A stretch of 64,000 bases of DNA. Source: Bifidobacterium apousia. GTDB taxonomy: Bacteria; Actinomycetota; Actinomycetes; Actinomycetales; Bifidobacteriaceae. The notes below the pieces were generated by a model that saw nothing but the letters and a program-made list of their open reading frames with translations, made no database searches and had not been told where the DNA came from. Both the position numbers and the translations under genes were made by a program. The stretch is from assembly GCF_007559275.1 (NCBI RefSeq), contig NZ_VMHK01000002.1:124001-188000 (forward strand), in the 5' to 3' direction. The number at the start of each line of letters is the position of its first letter. Position 1 is the stretch's first letter. Of the stretch, positions 18,465-28,126 are shown piece after piece.

Positions 18465-18485
18465 TATGAAATGCAAAAGTTCATA
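18465..18485. promoter_or_regulatory. Candidate IclR (LtbR/NdgR-like) operator in the leuC divergent promoter
   Basis: TATGAA (18465-18470) and TTCATA (18480-18485) form an inverted repeat with a 9-bp AT-rich spacer. On the minus strand TATACT (18466-18461) is a good -10 for the IclR gene. On the plus strand TTCATA can serve as the leuC -35 with CATACT downstream. One site could therefore control both genes. Confidence 0.5.
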
Positions 18486-18577
18486 ACAGTTGGGCAGTTC
18501 CATACTCGGTGGTAGGAGGCCGGCGGGGTGCCGATGAGATTGGTGCCCCGGCCGGTCCTAGGTTTTCAGGAGGCGAT

Positions 18578-19981
18578 ATGGGACGCACAATGGCGGAAAA
18601 GGTCTGGGCCGATCATTTGGTCAGAAAGGGCCAGGGAGGCGAGCCCGATCTGATCTACATCGATCTGCAGCTTATGCACGAGGTGACCAGCCCACAGGCC
18701 TTCGAGGGGCTGCGCCTGGCAGGCCGCAAGATCCGTCACCTGGACCAGGTCATCGCCACCGAGGATCACAACACCCCCACCATCGACATCGATCGGCCCA
18801 TCGCCGACAAGGTCTCGGCCCTGCAGATCTCCACCCTGGAGCGCAACTGCCGGGAGTTCGGGGTTCGTCTGCATCCCTTGGGGGATGCCGATCAGGGCAT
18901 TGTCCACGCTTTTGCACCCGTCCTGGGACTGACGCAGCCCGGCATGACCATCGTCTGCGGCGATTCGCATACCTCGACCCACGGGGCCTTCGGGGCCCTG
19001 GCTTTCGGCATCGGCACCTCCGAGGTGGAGCATGTTCTGGCCACCCAGACCCTGAGCCTGAAGCCTTTCAAGACCATGGCCATCACCGTCCGCGGGCAGC
19101 TCAAGCCGGGCGTGGGCGCCAAGGACGTCATCCTGGCCGTCATCGCCAAGATCGGCACTGGCGGCGGCCAAGGGCACGTTCTGGAGTACCGGGGCGAGGC
19201 CATTCGGCGCATGTCCATGGACGCGCGCATGACCATCTGCAACATGTCCATCGAGGCCGGGGCGAGGGCCGGGATGATCGCGCCGGACGATACCACCTTC
19301 GCTTACTTGGAGGGCCGGCCGCACGCCCCCAAGGGAGCCATGTGGGATCAGGCACTGGACTACTGGCGTACCCTGCCCACCGATCCGGACGCAGTCTTCG
19401 ACAAGGAGGTCATCCTGGATGCCGACCAGCTGACCCCCTACGTGACCTGGGGCACCAATCCCGGACAGGGTCTGCCCATTGCCGCTGATGTGCCTGTGCC
19501 CGAAAAGATCGCCGACCCGGCCAAGCGCCAGGCGGCCCAGGAGGCCATCGACTACATGGGGCTGAAGCCGGGGATGCCCATCCGGGACATCGCCGTGGAC
19601 ACCGTGTTCATTGGCTCCTGCACCAACGGGCGCATCGAGGATCTGCGCGCGGCTGCGGCCATCATGAAGGGGCATCACAAGGCCAAGAACCTGCATCGCG
19701 TCCTGGTGGTTCCGGCCTCTTCGCGAGTTCGCATTCAGGCCGAAAAGGAGGGGCTGGATCGCATCTTCGAGGACTTTGGAGCCGAATGGCGCAACGCTGG
19801 CTGCTCCATGTGCCTGGGCATGAACCCCGACCAGCTGGTGCCGGGGGAGCGCTCCATCTCCACATCCAACCGCAACTTCCAGGGTCGTCAGGGCAAGGGC
19901 GGCAGGACGCATCTGGCCTCGCCCGAGGTGGCTGCTGCGACGGCTATCAGGGGAACCATCTGCTCCCCGGCCGATCTGTAA
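18578..19981 (+). CDS. leuC: 3-isopropylmalate dehydratase large subunit
   Basis: LeuC, with LeuD, isomerises 2-isopropylmalate to 3-isopropylmalate in leucine synthesis. It is an aconitase-family [4Fe-4S] protein; cluster cysteines are visible in GSCTNGR and in [11 protein letters not shown], with the substrate motif [13 protein letters not shown] near residue 128. The length is 467 residues. ATG 18578 has CAGGAGG at 18567-18573; the in-frame codons upstream lack a ribosome site. leuD follows after 52 bases. Confidence 0.97.
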   Translation: MGRTMAEKVWADHLVRKGQGGEPDLIYIDLQLMHEVTSPQAFEGLRLAGRKIRHLDQVIATEDHNTPTIDIDRPIADKVSALQISTLERNCREFGVRLHPLGDADQGIVHAFAPVLGLTQPGMTIVCGDSHTSTHGAFGALAFGIGTSEVEHVLATQTLSLKPFKTMAITVRGQLKPGVGAKDVILAVIAKIGTGGGQGHVLEYRGEAIRRMSMDARMTICNMSIEAGARAGMIAPDDTTFAYLEGRPHAPKGAMWDQALDYWRTLPTDPDAVFDKEVILDADQLTPYVTWGTNPGQGLPIAADVPVPEKIADPAKRQAAQEAIDYMGLKPGMPIRDIAVDTVFIGSCTNGRIEDLRAAAAIMKGHHKAKNLHRVLVVPASSRVRIQAEKEGLDRIFEDFGAEWRNAGCSMCLGMNPDQLVPGERSISTSNRNFQGRQGKGGRTHLASPEVAAATAIRGTICSPADL

Positions 19982-20033
19982 GCCCATCAATCATTCGTCA
20001 TCGTCATCGCCATCCAGCAGGCAGGAGGTCATC

Positions 20034-20720
20034 ATGGAGCCACTTTCCGTTGTCACCGGGGTCGGGGTGCCCTTGCGCCGCTCCAATGTCGACACTGATC
20101 AGATCATTCCCGCTGTATTCCTGAAGCGGGTGCAGAAGACCGGCTTTGAGGATGCGCTCTTCTACGCCTGGCGAAGGGATCCGAATTTCGTGCTCAACCG
20201 GCCCGAATATTCAGGTGCCCGAGTTCTGGTGGCCGGGCCGGACTTCGGCATCGGCTCCTCGCGCGAGCATGCGGTCTGGGCTCTGCGGGACTACGGCTTC
20301 CGCGTGGTCATCGCCCCCCGCTTCGCCGATATCTTCTATGGGAACACCGCCAAGAACGGTGTTCTGGCCGCCATCATGCCCCAGGAATCAGTGGAGTTGC
20401 TCTGGAAGCTCCTGGAGGAGGACCCCGGCACCGAGATGACCGTGGATCTGGGCGCTCGCACGGTCACCTGCGCGGATGTGACTCTGCCCTTCCAGGTAGA
20501 CGACTACGTGCGGTGGCGGCTCATGAACGGTTACGACGACATTGATCTGACCCTGCAGCACGAGGATGACATCCGTGCCTATGAGCGTATGCGGGCCGAG
20601 CGATTCCCCTTCAAGCCGCGTACTCTGCCGGCCCAGCACATGCCAGAAGAGCCGGTCACTTCAGCCAGGGAGGGTCAAATCGACTGGCCTGGACCCCTGG
20701 CTGACCGCGGCATCATTTGA
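20034..20720 (+). CDS. leuD: 3-isopropylmalate dehydratase small subunit
   Basis: This is the swivelling domain partner of LeuC. Signature segments are [17 protein letters not shown] near the N-terminus and [17 protein letters not shown] in the middle. At 228 residues it is slightly longer than the usual 200. AGGAGG sits just before ATG 20034. It is cotranscribed with leuC. Confidence 0.96.
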   Translation: MEPLSVVTGVGVPLRRSNVDTDQIIPAVFLKRVQKTGFEDALFYAWRRDPNFVLNRPEYSGARVLVAGPDFGIGSSREHAVWALRDYGFRVVIAPRFADIFYGNTAKNGVLAAIMPQESVELLWKLLEEDPGTEMTVDLGARTVTCADVTLPFQVDDYVRWRLMNGYDDIDLTLQHEDDIRAYERMRAERFPFKPRTLPAQHMPEEPVTSAREGQIDWPGPLADRGII

Positions 20721-20834
20721 CCGACGGGCCGTGAGCCCTCATATGAAAGCCGTTTGCTCCCTCTTCGCTTACCATGGAATGAGACAGCCATTGATCGCCT
20801 GTGACTAGTTGGCGAGTGAAGAGGAGCGGTTATC

Positions 20835-21794
20835 ATGAGGCACAGCAGCGGCGATGTGCACGACTGGGGCGTTAGACGGGCAGTGAATACCCTAAGTGCT
20901 TTTGCCTTCATTTACGTGGCCATCGAGACCCTGGCAGGTCTTGTGGGGGGCAAGGTGGTTCTGCCTGCTCTCTTTCCGCACGCTTCCAAGGCGCAGATCA
21001 ACGGCCCTCTGGGGGACTGGTCAGTGGCCACCTCCGTAGTGCTGGCCCTGCTGTTTGCCTTGATCAGCCAGTGGCCGGTCATCGTAGGCCGTGAACGACA
21101 TGGCCAGGATCAGGTGCGGTGGGTCACTGCGCGCCGATTCAGCCTGTTGGCCTTGATCATTGCCTTAGCCTGCTTCTTCCTCAGTCAGCTGGTGGCAGGG
21201 GCGGCCAACTCCGGACTGAGCGCCGTTCTGTCCAGTACCGGGCTGCATCCGCCGTCCGCACCGGGTGATGGCGACATGGAAACGCCGATCATGCTCTTCT
21301 ATGGCATTCTTTTGGGGCCCTTTGCCGAGGAGCTGGTCTTTCGCGGGGTCATCATGAACGGTCTGCGCCGCTTTGGCCGAGTCTTCGCCATTATTACTTC
21401 TTCCCTGCTTTTCGGCTTCATGCATGGTTCCTTGGTTCAGGGTCTGTTCGGTTTCATTTCCGGCCTGGTTCTGGGCTATCTGGCCATGGAGTATGGGCTG
21501 GTCTGGTCCCTGCTGGTGCACATGCTCAACAATGCTTTCTCTTCAGGCCTGCTGGCCAAGTACATGCCTCTGGCACCCGAGGTGGTTCGCATCGGCTTGG
21601 GCTTTCTCATGATCCTGGTACTGCTGATTGGTGTTATCGGGCTGCTGTTCAAGATCAGGACTCTCCGTGATTACTGCCGCAGCAATCGCGCTCCCAAGGG
21701 AATCTACGCTTCCTGGCGGGCGCCCTGGTTCCTGCTCTTCTGCCTGGCATGTCTGCTGATGGCCCTGAGCGAATTCGTACCAGGGCTGGCCTGA
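20835..21794 (+). CDS. CPBP-family intramembrane metalloprotease, first of three
   Basis: CPBP (CAAX/Abi) proteases are integral membrane metalloproteases. All catalytic motifs are intact: EELVFR (Glu165, Glu166, Arg170), FGFMH (Phe193, His197) and HMLNN (His229, Asn233). About eight hydrophobic helices cover the 319 residues, and the end carries an APKG-ASW-PWFLL motif shared with the next gene. GAGGAGCGG precedes ATG 20835. Substrate and role are unknown; in Gram-positives such proteins occur in bacteriocin immunity and protein maturation. Confidence 0.85.
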   Translation: MRHSSGDVHDWGVRRAVNTLSAFAFIYVAIETLAGLVGGKVVLPALFPHASKAQINGPLGDWSVATSVVLALLFALISQWPVIVGRERHGQDQVRWVTARRFSLLALIIALACFFLSQLVAGAANSGLSAVLSSTGLHPPSAPGDGDMETPIMLFYGILLGPFAEELVFRGVIMNGLRRFGRVFAIITSSLLFGFMHGSLVQGLFGFISGLVLGYLAMEYGLVWSLLVHMLNNAFSSGLLAKYMPLAPEVVRIGLGFLMILVLLIGVIGLLFKIRTLRDYCRSNRAPKGIYASWRAPWFLLFCLACLLMALSEFVPGLA

Positions 21795-21938
21795 CCAGAC
21801 AGTCGGTGGTGCCGGGCCATTGTCGGGATTCTGTCGAAGAAGGGCGGGGTCGGGCTAGACTCGGACATGTAGTGTTGTGATATGAACGTGGGGAAAGGTT
21901 CGTGTCGCTGGACGCCCTTGACGGTCGTACGGTAGTGC

Positions 21939-24476
21939 ATGAAGGGGAAGGATCATCGACGGATGAGGGATGATGAGGATCGCGACAGCGGCAGCGAGTC
22001 CGCCGATGCCCATAGCGATCAGGGGCGCTGGAAGGTGTCGCGCTCCTCTCTCGCCCTCATGACTGCAAGCCACAGTGCCAGCAAGGACTACGCCCGTCAT
22101 TGGGATTATGAGGAAGGATCCATCGACCTGCCGCCCTTGAGCCTGCCGGGGGAGGCCGTGGATGATGGCTTGGCCTACCCGGGAAGGATAGCCCATAGAA
22201 AGACCGCGGTTCTGGGTGATGAAGGAGCTGGCGGCAAGGGTGCCAGGCCAGTCGGCGAACGACCTTCAGTGCTTCCAGGATCTTATGATTTTTTGGACTC
22301 GGTCACCATGGCCAGTCAACCGGGAGTTCCCGCATTTCCTCCTGAGGATCTGCCAGCTGACGGGCACGGCGGAAAGGAACCTGACAAGGAGTCGTCTCCG
22401 CGGCGTGTGGTGGTTCATCGAGAGCCGGAGGTTGCCAAAGCCGCGGAGACCTCGGGGCAGCCGGGGCAGCCTGCGGCCAAGGTCGTCTGGTCCTGGACCA
22501 AGCCCGAGACGAACAAGGGCCCGGTCTTCTCTTGGAATATGCACAAGCGCCGTAAGCCTTCCGCTGCCAAAACGCCATCCGTTCCCGCTTCTTCTGCAGT
22601 CGAACCAGCTGTGCCCAAGTCGGCTACCCCGGCCGGGGTGTCCACGGCCGGGACCCCCCCGGCCTCTGTTCATGCGTCAGCGGCCCCTGTGGTATTCGCC
22701 GACCGGCCAGTCGTAGTCCGTCGCTCGGATGCCGACTGGGATTCCCTGGTCACTGGTTCATCGGCTTCTGTGGAGAACGGTGCTGCTGTACAAGCCGCGT
22801 CCAGCGAAGCCGATCATCAGGGGCGTCGGGTCTGTTCGACTCCACGGGTAGTTGCCCAGCCTGCTGCAGTCGCCGGTGACGGTACCGGCGGTCGGGTCGT
22901 TTCGTCAAAGACTATTGACGGACAGGAGTCGGCTGTCGCACAGAGGGATCATGTCGGCCAGCCTATGCAGACTGGCCAGGCAGAAATTGCCGTTCAGCCT
23001 GCCCCATCCGAATCTTCAGAGGCTGTGAAGGCAGCTCCAGCGACGCAGTCGGTCGTCCAGTTCGCGTCTTCGTCGACATCTGTATCCGCTCCAGGCGCTT
23101 CTGTGGCTCTCGCCGCCAAGGCTGCCGAGGCTGCAGCAGCTGCTGTGGCCGCCAAGGCCAAGTCCTCAGAGACCGAGGAAGCTGCGACGAACGCAACCAA
23201 GCCGACCCGTTCTTCGCATGGTCTTCATTTCGGCCTTTCTGTCAGAGGCCGTGAAAGGAAGAGAGGAGTCCGTCGGTCGTCCAAGCGGCGGGCTGCTCGC
23301 AACCGTACCCGTCCTTCAGCCGAGTTGGCAGCCCCGCGGGTCGTTTCCAATGCTTCGGCAGGACCGGTCACAGGAACAAGCCGACCGGAGTCGGTCAACT
23401 CGCAGCCGATCGCTGTTCCAAGTGAACTTAATGCGGTCACGCCAGCTGCTGAAGTTGCGGCCCAGCCCCAGCTTCAGGCTCAGGCACGACCGCAGGCGGC
23501 CAAGCCCACCACCGGCAAGTCCAACACCTACACAGCCAGTTCCGGGGTCCTCCACGCCGTCAACGGACAGGCTGCCTTCGCCTTCGTCTATCTGGCCATA
23601 TCGGTTCTGGTGCTCATGGTCGGTTCGGGGATGATCCTGCCAGTCATCATGGAGCAGGTCAAGGACCCCAGATCCATCGCCTTCCTATCCGATGGGATTA
23701 CTCTCCTGTCAGTCCTGCTGGCGCTGACCTATGCCTGCATTTCAGAGTGGAGCGTCATTCGAGGTGTGGGTCAGCGAGGACAGGACGCCGTCCGCTGGCG
23801 AACAGATAGAAGAATGACTCTGGCGGCTCTGCTGGCCCTGGTCGCGGTGCTCCTGCTGGGCCAGGGGATGGTTCATGAACTGAATAAGTTCTTCAATCAC
23901 TTCGGTCTGCTCCTGCATATTCCCTCCCTGGCCTCGCACAGCCTGCTGGTCACCGGCGCTTCCTCGCCGATGATGGCCCTGTATGCCCTCCTGGCGGTTC
24001 CCCTGGCTGAGGAGCTGGTTTTCCGTGGCGTCATCCTCAACGGGCTGCGTCGGTATGGCCGGGTTTTTGCCATCCTGACCTCATCCCTGCTCTGCGCCCT
24101 GCTGCAGAGTGACCCGGTCTCTGGGCTTTGGATCTTCCTGCTGGGGCTGGCGCTGGGATACTGCTCCCTGGAATATGGTCTGATCTGGGCCGTCGGAGCC
24201 CGTGTGCTCGGTGATCTGCTCTTCAGCGGCCTGCCCAATCGATATCTGATGAGCGCTCCGAGAACTGCTCGTCTGTCGATTTTGGCAGTGGCGCTGGTCT
24301 TGGTTCTGGCTGGGTTGCTCATGTTCTTCCTGCACCGCGCCAGCCTCTTGGACTACCGGCGGCGCTATCGAGCCCCTAAGGGCACATACGTTTCCTGGAG
24401 GCAGCCTTGGTTCTTGCTCTATTTGCTGCTCTGCCTGCTGCTGACAGTCTTCAAATTCGTGCCTGGTCTGCTCTAG
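21939..24476 (+). CDS. CPBP-like pseudoprotease with long disordered N-terminus
   Basis: Residues about 1-530 are low-complexity, rich in Ala, Pro, Ser and Val, with a basic patch (RGRERKRGVRRSSKRR). A CPBP membrane domain follows. It aligns without gaps to both neighbours from EELVFR (Glu691, Glu692, Arg696) onward, but Phe is Cys719, His is Gln723, the second His is Arg755 and Asn is Asp759. Two of three catalytic motifs are therefore lost while the frame stays open. It is probably catalytically dead and perhaps a scaffold. The start is uncertain; ATG 21963, after GGGGAAGGA, is an alternative. Confidence 0.8.
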   Translation: MKGKDHRRMRDDEDRDSGSESADAHSDQGRWKVSRSSLALMTASHSASKDYARHWDYEEGSIDLPPLSLPGEAVDDGLAYPGRIAHRKTAVLGDEGAGGKGARPVGERPSVLPGSYDFLDSVTMASQPGVPAFPPEDLPADGHGGKEPDKESSPRRVVVHREPEVAKAAETSGQPGQPAAKVVWSWTKPETNKGPVFSWNMHKRRKPSAAKTPSVPASSAVEPAVPKSATPAGVSTAGTPPASVHASAAPVVFADRPVVVRRSDADWDSLVTGSSASVENGAAVQAASSEADHQGRRVCSTPRVVAQPAAVAGDGTGGRVVSSKTIDGQESAVAQRDHVGQPMQTGQAEIAVQPAPSESSEAVKAAPATQSVVQFASSSTSVSAPGASVALAAKAAEAAAAAVAAKAKSSETEEAATNATKPTRSSHGLHFGLSVRGRERKRGVRRSSKRRAARNRTRPSAELAAPRVVSNASAGPVTGTSRPESVNSQPIAVPSELNAVTPAAEVAAQPQLQAQARPQAAKPTTGKSNTYTASSGVLHAVNGQAAFAFVYLAISVLVLMVGSGMILPVIMEQVKDPRSIAFLSDGITLLSVLLALTYACISEWSVIRGVGQRGQDAVRWRTDRRMTLAALLALVAVLLLGQGMVHELNKFFNHFGLLLHIPSLASHSLLVTGASSPMMALYALLAVPLAEELVFRGVILNGLRRYGRVFAILTSSLLCALLQSDPVSGLWIFLLGLALGYCSLEYGLIWAVGARVLGDLLFSGLPNRYLMSAPRTARLSILAVALVLVLAGLLMFFLHRASLLDYRRRYRAPKGTYVSWRQPWFLLYLLLCLLLTVFKFVPGLL

Positions 24477-24579
24477 AGCATGACGCATTGATGCCACCGG
24501 TGGTGGCGTAAACTTGGACCATCTGGAGGTCAATGCCGGATGGCCAAACCTGCAGAGGATCATGAAAGGGCATGGTGAC

Positions 24580-25632
24580 ATGGGGCAGACAGCGACGACA
24601 GCCGACGCGTCAGGGACTGGGCAGACTCAAAAGCCCAGACGAGGCATGGCGGATCGCGCATGGATGAGTAAGGCCAGAGGTATGCTCAACCGCCAGGCCG
24701 CCCTGCTGCTGGTCTACCTGCTCATCATTAACAGTGTCGGCCTTCTGTTCGGTGTTCTGGCTCAGATGGAGTGGAATGCCGTGTTTGATCCAGTGCCTGC
24801 CCACTCGGGATTTATCTATGTGATGAGCCATGCCGACAAGGAGTATGGGGGCATCATCAATCTGATCGCCGCCTGCACCGGCCTCTGCTTCCTGGTTTTC
24901 ACACGACGTCGGCAGATCTGCGATTCCGGTCCCTTGGGCATCTTCCACACGGATCTGCACCCCATGACCTGGCAGGTGCTGCTGGGATGCTTTGCGCTGA
25001 CGCTGACCGGGCAGACCCTGGCCGACTGGTATCAGTCAGGCATGGACTGGACCACGGTGCGGCTGGGAGTGCAGCAGTCCTGGACCACGACTGAGCAGAT
25101 CCAGCAGGCCTCGGGTACCATTCCCATGTTCATCTACGTCAGCCTGCTGGCCCCCGTCATCGAGGAGCTGGTCTTCAGAGGTGCCATCCTGCATGCGCTG
25201 AAGCCCTACGGCCACGTCTTCGCCATCGTCACCTCCGCGGTCATGTTCGGTTTCTTCCATGGCGACCTTGGCCAGGGGTTCTTCGCTTTCATCATGGGTC
25301 TGCTCCTGGGCTATCTGGCCTGCGAATACTCCATCTTCTGGTCCATAGCCCTGCACGTGTTCAACAACCTGGTTGTCAGCGACGGGCTGGAACTCCTTCT
25401 CGGGTTTATGAGCGACAACATGGCCTCCTACGTCAACGTGCTCATGATGCTGGCAGGATTGCTGGCGGCCGTCCTGGTCCTCTACTTGGGCCGTCATCGG
25501 ATTGTCGCTTTTCTGTGTGAAAACCGCACCTATACGAACGTCTACGGTGCCTGGGCCTGCCCATTTTTCATCATGCTGCTGCTGATCATGGGCTTCACGA
25601 TGCTGACCCCCTTCGTTTCAGCTGGCGCCTGA
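24580..25632 (+). CDS. CPBP-family intramembrane metalloprotease, third of three
   Basis: Catalytic motifs are intact: EELVFR (Glu195, Glu196, Arg200), FGFFH (His227) and HVFNN (His259, Asn263), in about eight membrane helices. A short polar N-terminus precedes the first helix (QAALLLVYLLIINSVG). Spacing between motifs is identical to the two upstream paralogues, so the three arose by tandem duplication. I prefer ATG 24580, with AAAGGG nine bases upstream; ATG 24562 and TTG 24514 are in-frame alternatives. The substrate is unknown. Confidence 0.83.
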   Translation: MGQTATTADASGTGQTQKPRRGMADRAWMSKARGMLNRQAALLLVYLLIINSVGLLFGVLAQMEWNAVFDPVPAHSGFIYVMSHADKEYGGIINLIAACTGLCFLVFTRRRQICDSGPLGIFHTDLHPMTWQVLLGCFALTLTGQTLADWYQSGMDWTTVRLGVQQSWTTTEQIQQASGTIPMFIYVSLLAPVIEELVFRGAILHALKPYGHVFAIVTSAVMFGFFHGDLGQGFFAFIMGLLLGYLACEYSIFWSIALHVFNNLVVSDGLELLLGFMSDNMASYVNVLMMLAGLLAAVLVLYLGRHRIVAFLCENRTYTNVYGAWACPFFIMLLLIMGFTMLTPFVSAGA

Positions 25633-25771
25633 CCAGTATCTGACTGGGTGGACGCTCTATGCCCGAGGCGACAATTCACGGTGTCCCCACACCCCTTGTG
25701 GCAGACTTGCAGATAGGGCCGATGATGTGCCAAAGCCCGGCTCTGAGCAGATATGAGAAGGAAGCCGATAT

Positions 25772-27103
25772 ATGCCCAAGGTGAATACACAGAATGATGT
25801 GCTGCATGTGGTGGGCGGCAGACCCCTGCACGGTACCATCCAGGTCCGCGGGGCCAAGAACTTCGTCAGCAAGGCCATGGTGGCGGCCCTTCTGGCTCCT
25901 GGTGTTTCAGTGCTGAAGAACGTTCCCGAGATCCGCGATGTCCATGTGGTCTCGGACCTGCTGAGGCTGCACGGGGTCAAGGTGGATGTTCGTCCCCAGG
26001 AGGGTGTGGTCACCATCGATGCCAGTCATGTGGAGCTGGCCGACGTGGCTGATGTAGACACCCTGTCGGGCTCTTCCCGTATTCCCATCCTCTTCTCCGG
26101 ACCGCTTCTGCACCGGATGGGGGAGGCGTTCATCCCCGTTCTGGGTGGATGCCGCATCGGCAGCCGGCCCATCGATTTCCATCTGGAGACCCTGCGCAAG
26201 CTGGGGGCTAATGTCGACAAGGAGCATGAGGCCGGCATACACATCACAGCGCCCGATGGTCTGCATGGGGCCAAGATTCACCTGCCCTACCCCTCGGTGG
26301 GCGCCACGGAGCAGACCCTGCTGGCAGCCGTCATGGCCGAGGGACGCACTGAGCTGTCAGGGGCGGCTACCGAGCCCGAAATCATGGACCTGGTGGCGGT
26401 CCTGCAGAAGATGGGCGCGCAGATCTCCGTGGACGTGGACCGGACCATCCGCATCGAGGGTGTGCCCTCCCTCAAGGGATTCACCCATACCTCCCTGCCC
26501 GACCGGATCGAAGCCGCCTCCTGGGCCTCCGCCGCCCTGGCCACCCATGGCGACATCATGGTCAAGGGCGCCCACCAGCCCGACATGATGACCTACCTGA
26601 ACGTCTTCCGCAAGATCGGCGGCCAGTTCGACGTGCGCGACGACGGCATCCGCTTCTGGCATCCGGGCGGCGACCTGCGGCCCGTGGCCATTGAGACCGA
26701 TGTGCACCCCGGGTTCATGACCGACTGGCAGCAGCCCCTGGTGGTCGCTCTGACCCAGGCCAAGGGTCTTTCCATCGTTCACGAGACCGTCTACGAGAAC
26801 CGCTTCGGCTTTACCGAGCCGCTGATTCAGATGGGCGCCACCATCCAGCTCTACAAGGAGTGCCTGGGATCCCTGCCCTGCCGCTTCCAGCAGCGCAACT
26901 TCAACCACTCGGCGGTCATCTTCGGTCCCACCCCCTTGACTGGCCAGGACATCGACGTGCCCGACCTGCGTGGCGGCTTCAGCCACCTGATCGCCGCACT
27001 GACGGCATCCGGCCCCTCCACCGTCCACGGCATCTCCCTGATCGACCGCGGCTACGAGGACTTCCGCGACAAGCTGCTGGCCCTGGACGCGCAGATCGAC
27101 TGA
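25772..27103 (+). CDS. murA: UDP-N-acetylglucosamine 1-carboxyvinyltransferase
   Basis: MurA transfers enolpyruvate from PEP to UDP-GlcNAc, the first committed step of peptidoglycan synthesis, in the cytoplasm. The catalytic Cys is in LGGCRIGSRPIDFH (typical Cys, so fosfomycin sensitivity is expected at this site). The two-domain repeat length of 443 residues is normal. The stop is 14 bases from plsC, so the two genes are likely an operon. Confidence 0.96.
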   Translation: MPKVNTQNDVLHVVGGRPLHGTIQVRGAKNFVSKAMVAALLAPGVSVLKNVPEIRDVHVVSDLLRLHGVKVDVRPQEGVVTIDASHVELADVADVDTLSGSSRIPILFSGPLLHRMGEAFIPVLGGCRIGSRPIDFHLETLRKLGANVDKEHEAGIHITAPDGLHGAKIHLPYPSVGATEQTLLAAVMAEGRTELSGAATEPEIMDLVAVLQKMGAQISVDVDRTIRIEGVPSLKGFTHTSLPDRIEAASWASAALATHGDIMVKGAHQPDMMTYLNVFRKIGGQFDVRDDGIRFWHPGGDLRPVAIETDVHPGFMTDWQQPLVVALTQAKGLSIVHETVYENRFGFTEPLIQMGATIQLYKECLGSLPCRFQQRNFNHSAVIFGPTPLTGQDIDVPDLRGGFSHLIAALTASGPSTVHGISLIDRGYEDFRDKLLALDAQID

Positions 27104-27117
27104 TCCGGCAGGCATAG

Positions 27118-28011
27118 ATGGCTTCCAAAGGCAAACCCTCTCCACGGTCTGCGGTGCCCGCTCTGTCCGACCAGCAGGTGGCGTTGCTGGCGCAGCGGCA
27201 CAGGTTGATGGATCCAACCCGCTACTATCCCACCGGACACCGCATACCGGCCCTGGACGAGATAGACGGCCAGCACCCTGTGGGGACCACCCGTCTGTTG
27301 CGCGGGGTCTCCCAGGTGGTGCGTGACTCCTGCCGGGTCTATGCCTGGGGGTTGGAGCGGGTGCCGGAGACCGGGCCCTTTATCACCGCAGCCACCCATG
27401 TGACCCAGTTCGACGTGTTCATTCCCATGATGTCCCTCTTCCACCTGGGTCGTCGTCCCCGCTATATGGCCAAGGCCGAGATGGCCCATTGGCCCCTGAT
27501 CGGCAGCTGGTTCCGCATGGTGGGCATGCAGCCGGTGGAGCGCAAGTCCGGCAAGGCCAGGTCGATTGAGGAGGAGTCGATCAGCATCATCACCTCGGGC
27601 AGGCCCCTGACCATTTGGCCTGAGGGAACGGTGACCCGTGATCCTCTGAAGTGGCCCATGTCGCTCAAGCCTGGTGTCGGATTCATCGCCCTGGAGGCCT
27701 CGCGGCAGTTGGGTCGCATGGTTCCCCTGTATCCCAGCATCACCTGGGGGGCGGCTTCGATCAACCACAAGTGGCCCTGGCCTCGGAAGAACGTGGTCAT
27801 GTGCTATGACCGGCTCTTTGACTATGCCGACCTTCTGGAAGACATGGATCAGTGGGGCGCGGAACCCCCCAAGCAGTCCGTGCATGCCCTCTGTGTCCGC
27901 CTGCGCAACCGAATGGAGGAGGTCATGGCCGAGATTCGCGGCGAAGAGCCCCCAGCGGCTGGGTACTTCGACTACGTGACCATGACCCGTCGGCCTAGAA
28001 GCGAGCAATAA
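27118..28011 (+). CDS. plsC: 1-acyl-sn-glycerol-3-phosphate acyltransferase family
   Basis: The PlsC-type acyltransferase motifs are present: HxxxxD as HVTQFD near residue 93 and the substrate-binding EGT as WPEGTVTRDP near residue 165. The family acylates lysophosphatidic acid to phosphatidic acid at the membrane. The 297-residue length is longer than the 240 typical, with extra sequence at the N-terminus. It lies between murA and gpsA, which supplies glycerol-3-phosphate for the same pathway. Confidence 0.88.
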   Translation: MASKGKPSPRSAVPALSDQQVALLAQRHRLMDPTRYYPTGHRIPALDEIDGQHPVGTTRLLRGVSQVVRDSCRVYAWGLERVPETGPFITAATHVTQFDVFIPMMSLFHLGRRPRYMAKAEMAHWPLIGSWFRMVGMQPVERKSGKARSIEEESISIITSGRPLTIWPEGTVTRDPLKWPMSLKPGVGFIALEASRQLGRMVPLYPSITWGAASINHKWPWPRKNVVMCYDRLFDYADLLEDMDQWGAEPPKQSVHALCVRLRNRMEEVMAEIRGEEPPAAGYFDYVTMTRRPRSEQ

Positions 28012-28126
28012 GGCCGGAACCCACATCCAATTCCCCTGTCCGGCGGTCGTGTCATAGGATGGTAGAGACAAGAATGAGGCTGCTGGTCGGCGTTCCCGTG
28101 CGCACGGCATTATGCAAAGGAGAATG

